Origin: Treponema sp.
Lineage (GTDB): Bacteria; Spirochaetota; Spirochaetia; Treponematales; Breznakiellaceae
Direction of reading: 5' to 3'
Length of the DNA: 5,167 bases
Assembly: GCA_031255875.1 (NCBI GenBank)
Contig: JAIRRR010000227.1
Coordinates: 1-5,167 of the forward strand
The notes under the pieces were generated by a model. It worked only from the letters and a program-made list of their open reading frames with translations. It was not told the origin of the DNA and searched no databases. Numbering within the stretch: position 1 is the first letter of the stretch; every line of letters begins with the position of its first letter. This document shows positions 1-5,167 of this stretch, in pieces. A program made the translations under genes and the position numbers.

Positions 1-381
1 GCCCCGGCCGGGCGGCAGGAACCCGCCCCTCCCGCAGGGCCGCAAGAAGCCGGGCCGGCCGCCGGGCCGCCGGGCAGAAACGCGGAAGCCGCCGCCCTGA
101 CCGCCGAGTATGTCAAACGCAATTACAACTACATCCAGCGGCGCATCAGGGACAGGCTGGTGTACCCGCCCCCGGCGCGGAGGGCCGGCATACAGGGGGT
201 AACGGAAGTTAGCTTTACCATCCACGAGGACGGCCGGGTCAGCGCCGTTACGGTGCGGGCGGGCAGCGGCCACGAGGTCCTTGACGAGGCGGCTGTCGCG
301 GTCATCTTTGCCGCAGCCCCCTTCCCCGCGCCCCCTGCGGCAGCCCGCATAGCCATACCCATATCGTTCAGGCTGCGGTAG
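1..381 (+). CDS. TonB family protein, C-terminal part (5' end outside window)
   Basis: The frame is open from the left edge to a TAG at 379-381, giving 126 residues of a longer protein. Fragment residues 1-32 are rich in Pro, Ala and Gly, like the periplasm-spanning linker of TonB. Residues 36-126 read as a TonB C-terminal domain: a basic/aromatic helix (EYVKRNYNYIQRRIRDRL), the YPP motif at 55-57, a strand region RRAGIQGVTEVSF, the turn HEDGRVSAVTV, then SGHEVLDEAAV and a final IPISF strand. In the known family this domain binds the TonB box of outer-membrane receptors and passes on energy from ExbB/ExbD in the inner membrane. The N-terminal membrane anchor would lie upstream and is not visible. 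The gene ends 76 nt before an ABC importer operon on the same strand, which suggests a shared uptake role. The gap holds its own promoter, so co-transcription is not certain. A GTG at 160 inside the domain is not a credible start. The family is clear; whether this is the cell's main TonB or a dedicated paralogue is unknown. Confidence 0.9.
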   Translation, partial: APAGRQEPAPPAGPQEAGPAAGPPGRNAEAAALTAEYVKRNYNYIQRRIRDRLVYPPPARRAGIQGVTEVSFTIHEDGRVSAVTVRAGSGHEVLDEAAVAVIFAAAPFPAPPAAARIAIPISFRLR

Positions 382-396
382 CGGAACGGGGGGCAA

Positions 397-416
397 CGGG
401 TTGTTGACAAAACCGG
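397..416. promoter_or_regulatory. Imperfect palindrome over the -35 box, possible operator
   Basis: GGTT (399-402) and AACC (411-414) form inverted arms around an 8-nt core, with one further matching pair at the outer ends (C397, G416). A second short inverted repeat, TTGT-TG-ACAA (401-410), is nested in it with its centre shifted by one base. The site covers the -35 hexamer, where a repressor would act. It does not resemble a Fur box (GATAATGATAATCATTATC). Short palindromes arise by chance, so this is only a candidate. Confidence 0.25.
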
Positions 417-432
417 CTGTTGCCGTTATGTT
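404..432 (+). promoter_or_regulatory. Candidate sigma-70-type promoter for the ABC importer operon
   Basis: A perfect -35 hexamer TTGACA (404-409) is followed, after exactly 17 nt, by TATGTT (427-432), which matches the -10 consensus at 4 of 6 positions including the first TA and the last T. Transcription would start near 439-441, leaving a leader of only about 18 nt before the ATG at 458. The stretch is much richer in A and T than its surroundings. The match is seen directly; activity is inferred. Confidence 0.6.
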
Positions 433-448
433 TTATCGTGTTTTGTTC

Positions 449-453
449 GGAGG
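449..453 (+). promoter_or_regulatory. Ribosome binding site that fixes the binding-protein start
   Basis: GGAGG lies 4 nt before the ATG at 458. It supports 458 over the in-frame TTG at 401, which would overlap the promoter and put a poor sequence before the signal peptide. It also supports 458 over the ATG at 473, which would cut off the charged start of the signal peptide. Confidence 0.8.
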
Positions 454-457
454 TTCC

Positions 458-1561
458 ATGAAGTATCGTAATATGTGTTTCAGTGTTATTCTGTTTTTAC
501 TTATTTCTTTCAACGCAAGTAACGCGGACGCCGCCCCCCGGAGGGAAGCCGCCGTGCCCCCGGGCGCGGGTCAGGAGACCGTCATCTTTACCGATTCGGC
601 GGGGAGGCGGGTGGAACTGCCGGCGAAGATCTCCCGCGTCGTCCCGTCGGGGGCCCTGGCGCAGATGTTCCTCCTGGCGGTCGCTCCCGACTTGATCTGC
701 GCCGTTTCCTCGGCCTACAGCCCCGATGAGGCGGAGTATATCCCCGGCTATTTCGCGGCCCTTCCGGTTGTGGGGCAGTTCTACGGCTCGGCGGATCTCA
801 ACCCCGAGGAGATCGCCCGGATCGGGCCGGACGTGGTCATTGACGTGGGGGAACCCAAGGATTCCATAGCCCGGGATATGGACGATATTTCGGCGTCTAT
901 CGGTATTCCGACCGTCCATGTTACCGCCACCCTGCGGACCACCCCCCAGGCATTCCGTACCCTGGGGAAGCTGCTCGGCAGGGAGGAAAAAGGCGAGGCC
1001 CTGGCCCGGTTCTGCGAAAAGACCCTGGCCGCCGCCGACCGGGTCATGGGCCGCGCGGGGGACCGCAAAAGATCCGTCCTCTACTGCATGGGGGCGGCGG
1101 GGCTTAACGTGCTCGCCAAAGGCACTTTCCACACCGAAGTCCTGGACTGGATGGCCGATAACCAGGCGGTGGTGGACAACCCCTCGTCGCGGGGCAGCGG
1201 GAACGAGGCGAACCTTGAGCAGATCCTGCTCTGGGACCCCCAGATGATCATCTTCGGCCCGGGCAGCGTTTACGCCTCCGCCGCGCAGGACCCGGCGTGG
1301 CGGCAGTTGCAGGCTATCAGGAACGGCGCTTATTACGAGGTCCCCCTGGGCCCCTATAACTGGATGGGCTCCCCGCCCTCGATTAACAGGTACCTCGGCA
1401 TGCTCTGGCTGGGCAAGGTGCTCTACCCCGAATACGCCGACTACGACCTTTACACCGAAACTGCGGAATACTACCGTCTTTTTTACAGCCACGAGCTTTC
1501 GCGCGGGCAGTTTGACCGGCTTACCGCCCGGAGCCTTGCCGGCGGCCCGGTGGCCCGGTAG
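458..1561 (+). CDS. Periplasmic binding protein of an iron-complex/cobalamin-class ABC importer
   Basis: A 367-residue protein that should capture a chelated metal, haem, corrinoid or oxyanion in the periplasm and deliver it to the permease encoded next. Residues 1-25 look like a Sec signal peptide: MKYR, a hydrophobic core at about 8-18, then an A-D-A cleavage site after residue 25. There is no lipobox, so a soluble periplasmic protein is expected. The mature part has the class III binding-protein layout (PF01497, as in BtuF, FhuD and FepB), with the usual repeated motif in each lobe: LNPEEIARIGPDVVI (114-128) and NLEQILLWDPQMIIF (252-266). In BtuF the Glu of these motifs docks on permease arginines; E118 and E254 are the likely equivalents. 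A lobe-linking helix lies around 165-197. The C-terminal part carries PYNWMGSPPSINR (299-311) and LYPEY (322-326), which I associate with a subset of anaerobe proteins that may include MolA-like molybdate/tungstate binders. The start is ATG 458 behind GGAGG. The signal-peptide codons are AT-rich, unlike the rest of the gene. The family is sure, the substrate is not. Confidence 0.9.
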   Translation: MKYRNMCFSVILFLLISFNASNADAAPRREAAVPPGAGQETVIFTDSAGRRVELPAKISRVVPSGALAQMFLLAVAPDLICAVSSAYSPDEAEYIPGYFAALPVVGQFYGSADLNPEEIARIGPDVVIDVGEPKDSIARDMDDISASIGIPTVHVTATLRTTPQAFRTLGKLLGREEKGEALARFCEKTLAAADRVMGRAGDRKRSVLYCMGAAGLNVLAKGTFHTEVLDWMADNQAVVDNPSSRGSGNEANLEQILLWDPQMIIFGPGSVYASAAQDPAWRQLQAIRNGAYYEVPLGPYNWMGSPPSINRYLGMLWLGKVLYPEYADYDLYTETAEYYRLFYSHELSRGQFDRLTARSLAGGPVAR

Positions 1562-1567
1562 CACGGC

Positions 1568-2575
1568 ATGACGCCCGGTTCCGATTCCCGCGCTTTCCCC
1601 GGAACCGCCCTGATTCTGGGCCTCCTGCTGATCGCGGCGGTTCTGGCGTCCCTTTCCCTGGGCCGCTACCCCATCCCCCTGAAAGACCTTGCGGCCCGTC
1701 TTTTCGGGATACCCTTTGATTCCGAGCGGATGGAGGCGGTATTTTTCAACGTGCGCGCGCCCCGGATCATCATGGCCTGCCTTGTCGGAGCGTCCCTTGC
1801 CGCCGCCGGGGCAAGCTACCAGGGGGTGTTCCAGAACCCCCTGGCCGCCCCGGACATCCTGGGCGCTTCCAGCGGCGCGGCTACCGGGGCCACCCTGGCG
1901 ATCCTGCTGCGGCTGCCGGGCTACCTGATCACCGTCTTCGCCTTCTGCTCCAGCCTTATCACCATCGCCCTGGTAATGTTCGTCGGGGACCGCGCCAGGG
2001 GCAAAAAAATCGTCGGCCTCATCCTTGCCGGGCTGATGATCTCCTCCCTCCACAGCGCCGCCAATTCCTTTATGAAGCTGGTGGCGGATCCGAACAAGGT
2101 GCTGCCTGAAATCGTTTACTGGCTCATGGGCTCCCTGGCCAAAACCAGGCCCGGCGACATACGCTTTGTGCTTGTCCCCATGATTCTGGGGCTGGTCCCC
2201 CTCTTTATTTTCAGGTGGCGGATCAACCTCCTTACCCTGAGCGAGGAAGAGGCGCAGTCCATGGGCGTGAACGTCCGGGGCACCCGGGCGCTTGTAATCG
2301 TCTGCTCGACCCTTATCACCGCCGCCGCGGTTTCCGTCAGCGGCATCATCGGCTGGGCCGGGCTTGTGATCCCCCACCTGACCCGCCGGCTCGTAGGCAA
2401 CAACTACCAGGACCTTATGCCCGTTTCCGTGATCTTCGGAGCGCTTTTCCTTCTGCTCATCGACAATGTCTCCCGCAACCTCTTTGCCACCGAGATACCC
2501 CTGGGCATCCTCACCTCCCTTGTGGGGGCGCCCTTCTTCCTCTGGCTCATTACCCGGAAGGGGGAACTCTGGTGA
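1568..2575 (+). CDS. FecCD/BtuC-family ABC importer permease
   Basis: A 335-residue inner-membrane protein, the normal length for the FecCD family (PF01032), which works as a homodimer forming the translocation path. Hydrophobic segments are visible at about 13-31, 67-83, 97-115, 119-139, 147-165, 198-216, 240-262, 284-300 and 311-328, close to the roughly ten helices of BtuC. Family motifs appear in order: RAPRIIMACLVGASLAAAG (63-81), YQGVFQNPLAAPDILG (84-99), LSEEEAQSMGV (224-234, at the site of the cytoplasmic loop that meets the ATPase), SGIIGWAGLVIPHLTR (258-273) and EIPLGILTSLVGAPFFLWL (309-327). The ATG lies 6 nt after the binding-protein stop, with only a weak GGTAG (1557-1561) as Shine-Dalgarno, so translational coupling is likely. 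The last codon and stop overlap the start of the ATPase gene. The frame has no breaks. One permease gene makes a homodimer likely, unlike the FecC/FecD pair. Confidence 0.93.
   Translation: MTPGSDSRAFPGTALILGLLLIAAVLASLSLGRYPIPLKDLAARLFGIPFDSERMEAVFFNVRAPRIIMACLVGASLAAAGASYQGVFQNPLAAPDILGASSGAATGATLAILLRLPGYLITVFAFCSSLITIALVMFVGDRARGKKIVGLILAGLMISSLHSAANSFMKLVADPNKVLPEIVYWLMGSLAKTRPGDIRFVLVPMILGLVPLFIFRWRINLLTLSEEEAQSMGVNVRGTRALVIVCSTLITAAAVSVSGIIGWAGLVIPHLTRRLVGNNYQDLMPVSVIFGALFLLLIDNVSRNLFATEIPLGILTSLVGAPFFLWLITRKGELW
2559..2564 (+). promoter_or_regulatory. Ribosome binding site for the ATPase gene, inside the permease gene
   Basis: AGGGGG lies 7 nt before a GTG at 2572 within the last codons of the permease. 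It supports the GTG start, because no ATG, GTG or TTG follows in frame until a GTG at 2653, which is already inside the conserved domain. Confidence 0.6.
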
Positions 2576-3411
2576 ACGGGCGTCCGGCGGGCAAAGCCGG
2601 GGGAAGCGGGGCCGTTTCCGGGATCGGCGCAAGCCCCGCGCCCATCCTGGAAGTGCGGGGCCTGGACTTTTCCTACGGCGAGCGGGCGGTGCTCCGGGAC
2701 ATAAACTTTTCTTTGGAAAGGGGGGAGTTATTGGGGATGCTGGGGCCCAACGGCGTGGGGAAAAGCACCCTGTTCCGCTGCATTCTGGGCCTTGAAAAGC
2801 GGCATTCCGGCACGGTGCTGCTCGGCGGGGAAAACATCAAAGACAAACCGCCCCGGCTCATGGCCCAGGCCGTCGCCTATGTACCGCAGACCCATTACCC
2901 TTCGTTTAATTACTCGGTAATGGACATGGTGCTGATGGGGACCGCCGCCCAGGGCAAAGAATGGGCAAGCCCGGACGCCCGGCAGAGGCGGAACGCCCGG
3001 GACGCCCTGGAACGGCTGGGCATTGCCGAGTTCGGCGGGCGGGACTTTGTCAAACTGAGCGGCGGCGAGCAGCAGCTGGTCCTGATTGCCCGGGCCCTTG
3101 CCCAGCAGGCGAGGCTTCTGGTCATGGACGAGCCCACCGCGAACCTGGACTACGGGAACCAGATCCGGGTCCTCCTCCAGGTCAAGGCCCTGAGCGGTCA
3201 GGGCTACAGCATCATCATGAGCACCCACAACCCCGAGCACGCCTTCCTCTTTGCGGGCCGGGTGCTGGCCCTGCACGACAGCAGGATCGCCGCCGCCGGC
3301 CCCCCGGCCGATATCCTTACGCCGGAACTTATCCGCGCCCTCTACGGGGTGGAGGTCCGGCTGCACCGTGACGGCGCGGGGAGGACAAGCTGCATGCCCC
3401 TGCTGCTCTGA
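2572..3411 (+). CDS. ATP-binding subunit of the iron-complex/cobalamin-class ABC importer
   Basis: A 279-residue cytoplasmic ATPase that should dimerise and drive the permease encoded just upstream. All nucleotide-binding motifs are intact: Walker A GPNGVGKST (58-66), Q-loop Q106 in AYVPQTHYP, signature LSGGEQQ (162-168), Walker B LLVMDEP (182-188) with catalytic E187, D-loop NLD (191-193) and switch His219 in STHNPEHA. The order and the tail GPPADILTPELIRALYGVEV match the FecE/BtuD/HmuV-type importers. The GTG start overlaps the permease stop as GTGA, a common arrangement for coupled translation. Residues 1-23 are a Gly/Ala/Ser-rich stretch before the conserved ILEVRGLDFSYG, longer than in most relatives, which begin almost at this point. 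The protein ends in a short basic and then hydrophobic tail (TSCMPLLL). The subunit role is sure; the transported substrate is unknown. Confidence 0.93.
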   Translation: MNGRPAGKAGGSGAVSGIGASPAPILEVRGLDFSYGERAVLRDINFSLERGELLGMLGPNGVGKSTLFRCILGLEKRHSGTVLLGGENIKDKPPRLMAQAVAYVPQTHYPSFNYSVMDMVLMGTAAQGKEWASPDARQRRNARDALERLGIAEFGGRDFVKLSGGEQQLVLIARALAQQARLLVMDEPTANLDYGNQIRVLLQVKALSGQGYSIIMSTHNPEHAFLFAGRVLALHDSRIAAAGPPADILTPELIRALYGVEVRLHRDGAGRTSCMPLLL

Positions 3412-3477
3412 GCGGCCGCGCCCTTTGCCGTAACGCCGCCGGGCCGACTGCGGGGCAGCCCGATCCTGCACGGGTTG
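3412..3477. other. Convergent intergenic region without a clear terminator
   Basis: These 66 nt lie between the ends of the ATPase gene (+) and ettA (-). A weak hairpin is possible: CTGC (3448-3451) pairs with GCAG (3455-3458), extended by GGG (3441-3443) with CCC (3459-3461) across a 4-nt bulge. No run of T follows on either strand, so it is not a standard intrinsic terminator. The NotI-like palindrome GCGGCCGC (3412-3419) is probably just GC-rich sequence. Confidence 0.35.
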
Positions 3478-5167
3478 TTAGCGTTCCAGTTTGCGGTACA
3501 CGTAACGGTGGGGGCGGTCGGCCCGCGCGCCGAGCTTTTCCCGCCTCCATTCGGCGTACTCCGACCAGTTCCCGTCGTACCAGACAACTTCCCCGTCCTC
3601 AAAGGCCAGTATGTGGGTAGCGATCCGGTCGAGGAACCAGCGGTCGTGGCTTATCACAAGCGTAACCCCCGCGAAGCTGTCAACCGCCTCTTCCAGCGCC
3701 CTCAGGGTGTTGACATCGAGGTCGTTCGTCGGCTCGTCCAGCAGCAGGGTATTTGCCCCGGTTTTAAGCACCATTGCCAGGCCGAGCCGGTTCCGCTCGC
3801 CGCCCGACAGCACCCCTACTTTTTTCTGCTGGTCCGCGCCGGAGAAATTATACCAGGCGCAGTAGGCCCTGGAGTTTACTTCCCTGGCGCCGGGGCCCTC
3901 GCCCAGCCTGACAAGGTCAAGCCCGCCCGAAAGCTGCTCCCACACGGACTTGCTGTCGTCCAGCGCCCCGCGCATCTGGTCGGCGTAGGCCAGCCTTACG
4001 CTGTCCCCGAGCCGCATCTCGCCCCCGTCCGCCTTCTCCTCCCCGGCGATGATCCTGAACAGGGTAGTCTTCCCCGCGCCGTTCGGCCCGATAATGCCCA
4101 CGCACGCGCCGGGCGGCACGCTGAAGGACATGCCTTCGAAGAGCAGCCTGTCCCCGAATGCCTTGCGCAGCCCCTGCGCTTCGATTACAAGCCGGCCCAG
4201 CCTTGGCCCTGCGGGAATAGTGATCCGGTTTTCCCGTATTTTCTCGCGCCCGCCGTCCTGCAACAGTTTTTCGTACTGGGTAATCCGGGCCTTGCTCTTC
4301 GCGTGCCTGCCCTTGGGGCTCATCCGTATCCACTCAAGCTCCCTTTGCAGGGTCTTCCGCTTCTCGCTCTCGCCCTTTTCCTCCAGGGCCAGACGCGCCT
4401 CCTTCTGCTCCAGCCAGCCCGAGTAGTTCCCCTTCCAGGGGATGCCTTCGCCCCGGTCCAGTTCCAGAATCCACCCGGCCGCGTTGTCCAGGAAGTAGCG
4501 GTCGTGCGTCACCGCGATCACGGTCCCCTCGTACTCGCGGAGGTGCCGCTCCAGCCACGCCACCGTTTCCGCGTCAAGGTGATTCGTCGGCTCATCGAGC
4601 AGCAGGATGTCCGGCTTTTGCAGCAGCAGCCGGCAGAGCGCCACCCGCCTCTTTTCGCCGCCCGAAAGGTGGTCCGCTTTTTCGTCCCCGGGCGGGCAGC
4701 GCAGGGCGTCCATGGCCAGTTCCAGCCGGCTGTCCAGGTTCCACCCGTCGGCGGCCTCTATCTTTTCCTGCAAGGCCGCCTGCCTTTCCCCGAGCTTTTC
4801 GTAGTCGGCGTCCGGCTCTCCGAACGCCTCGCTCACTTCCTCGAATTCCCTGAGCAGCGCAAGCGTTTCCGCCGCGCCCTCGGACACCAGCTCCTTTACC
4901 GTCTTCCCCGCCTCAAGAAAAGGCTCCTGCTCCAGGTACCCGATAGTGTATCCCGGGCTGACCGAAACTTCCCCGGAAAATTCCGTATCCGCCCCGGCCA
5001 TAATCCTGAGCAGGCTGGATTTCCCGGACCCGTTAAGCCCGATTACCCCGATCTTGGCCCCGTAAAAATAGGACAGGCTGATGTCCTTAAGCACCTGTTT
5101 GGTCCCGTGCCTTCTGGAAACCCGGTACATAGAGTAGATAACTTTTTTATCGTCGGTTGCTGCCGCC
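3478..5167 (-). CDS. ettA: EttA, ABC-F translational throttle ATPase (start probably outside window)
   Basis: A soluble cytoplasmic ATPase with two ABC domains and no membrane segments. In E. coli, EttA binds the ribosomal E site and gates entry into elongation according to the ATP/ADP balance. Numbering from the ATG at 5130 (550 residues): Walker A1 GLNGSGKSS (31-39, with Ser where Thr is usual), Q68, signature 1 LSGGEKRR (155-162), Walker B1 with E180 and H209. Next comes the EttA-type linker GIPWKGNYSGWLEQKEARL (229-247) and a basic helical part ending in KGRHAKSKAR (273-282). The second domain has Walker A2 GPNGAGKTT (348-356), Q385, signature 2 LSGGERNR (441-448), Walker B2 with E466 and H495. 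The phrases SKSVWEQLSGGLD and SHDRWFLDRIATHIL are typical of EttA and separate it from Uup and antibiotic-resistance ABC-F proteins. Upstream of 5130 the frame stays open to the window edge and reads DDKKVIYS, like the family N-terminus, and there is no Shine-Dalgarno before 5130. The true start is probably just outside; no ATG, GTG or TTG occurs in frame between 5131 and 5167. Confidence 0.95.
   Translation of the reverse strand, partial: AAATDDKKVIYSMYRVSRRHGTKQVLKDISLSYFYGAKIGVIGLNGSGKSSLLRIMAGADTEFSGEVSVSPGYTIGYLEQEPFLEAGKTVKELVSEGAAETLALLREFEEVSEAFGEPDADYEKLGERQAALQEKIEAADGWNLDSRLELAMDALRCPPGDEKADHLSGGEKRRVALCRLLLQKPDILLLDEPTNHLDAETVAWLERHLREYEGTVIAVTHDRYFLDNAAGWILELDRGEGIPWKGNYSGWLEQKEARLALEEKGESEKRKTLQRELEWIRMSPKGRHAKSKARITQYEKLLQDGGREKIRENRITIPAGPRLGRLVIEAQGLRKAFGDRLLFEGMSFSVPPGACVGIIGPNGAGKTTLFRIIAGEEKADGGEMRLGDSVRLAYADQMRGALDDSKSVWEQLSGGLDLVRLGEGPGAREVNSRAYCAWYNFSGADQQKKVGVLSGGERNRLGLAMVLKTGANTLLLDEPTNDLDVNTLRALEEAVDSFAGVTLVISHDRWFLDRIATHILAFEDGEVVWYDGNWSEYAEWRREKLGARADRPHRYVYRKLER

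Noticed and set aside
49..76. Repeated CCGGGC/GCCGGG units near the left edge
   Set aside because: They encode the Pro/Ala/Gly linker of the TonB-like protein in a GC-rich genome; the units are irregular and do not form a separate repeat element.
401..457. TTG at 401 as the start of the binding protein
   Set aside because: It would place the -35 and -10 boxes inside the coding region and put 19 unlike residues before a normal signal peptide. The ATG at 458 has a strong Shine-Dalgarno.
2215..2571. Upstream extension of the ATPase frame into the permease gene
   Set aside because: The frame is open, but the extra 119 residues are an out-of-frame reading of conserved permease sequence. The GTG at 2572 with AGGGGG in front is the sensible start.
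497..2632. A 711-codon open frame on the minus strand, opposite the binding-protein and permease genes
   Set aside because: It is in exact codon register with both sense genes, so it stays open merely because they use no TTA, CTA or TCA codons; it ends at the TTA Leu codon of the signal peptide (497-499). Its translation is a Pro/Gly/His/Asp-rich string with no recognisable domain, while the sense strand holds complete conserved families.
3412..3462. Intrinsic terminator hairpin between the convergent genes
   Set aside because: The best stem is 4 bp plus 3 bp across a bulge, and no T-run follows in either direction.
2728..3471. A 247-codon open frame on the minus strand, opposite the ATPase gene
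   Set aside because: The sense strand encodes every ABC ATPase motif without a break. The antisense product is low in complexity, matches no family I recognise and has no ribosome binding site that I can see.
3478..5167. ettA as an antibiotic-resistance ABC-F protein or part of the importer
   Set aside because: The linker and the second-domain phrases are those of housekeeping EttA, the gene is on the opposite strand, and it has no membrane partner.
1..5167. CRISPR array, tRNA, rRNA, insertion sequence or defence system
   Set aside because: No regularly spaced repeats, cloverleaf-like segment, transposase motifs or terminal inverted repeats were seen by eye, and nearly all of the window is accounted for by five conserved genes.

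Overview
The window is visibly GC-rich, gene-dense DNA from a bacterium with two membranes. This is supported by a TonB C-terminal domain, which works only with outer-membrane receptors, and by a binding protein with a cleavable signal peptide and no lipobox, which should be free in a periplasm. The translation factor EttA and the YPP-type TonB domain would fit a spirochaete (Treponema-like) or a Desulfovibrio-like anaerobe. That taxonomic guess comes from remembered family resemblance and is tentative.

Layout, left to right. (1) Positions 1-381, + strand: the 3' end of a tonB-type gene, a Pro/Ala/Gly-rich linker followed by the TonB C-terminal domain; its start lies outside the window. (2) Positions 382-457: a short gap with a good sigma-70-like promoter (TTGACA, 17 nt spacer, TATGTT), an imperfect palindrome over the -35 box, and a strong Shine-Dalgarno just before the next gene. 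(3) Positions 458-3411, + strand: a compact three-gene operon for a type II (BtuCDF/FecBCDE-class) ABC importer, in the order periplasmic binding protein, FecCD permease, ATPase. The gaps are 6 nt and then a 4-nt overlap. (4) Positions 3412-3477: a convergent intergenic stretch with no clear terminator. (5) Positions 3478 to the right edge, - strand: ettA, an ABC-F ribosome-associated ATPase that is not a transporter. Its reading frame stays open and family-like past its first ATG, so its true start probably lies just outside the window.

How the parts fit: TonB would energise an outer-membrane receptor (not in the window) that brings a metal chelate, haem, corrinoid or oxyanion into the periplasm. 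The binding protein would then hand it to the permease/ATPase pair. The substrate cannot be fixed from this sequence. The leader before the importer operon is too short for a cobalamin riboswitch, so there is no internal support for B12. ettA is an unrelated housekeeping neighbour on the opposite strand.

I see no CRISPR array, tRNA, rRNA, mobile element or clearly novel system here. The points most worth checking are the promoter/operator, the uncertain substrate, the ettA start and the N-terminal extension on the ATPase.
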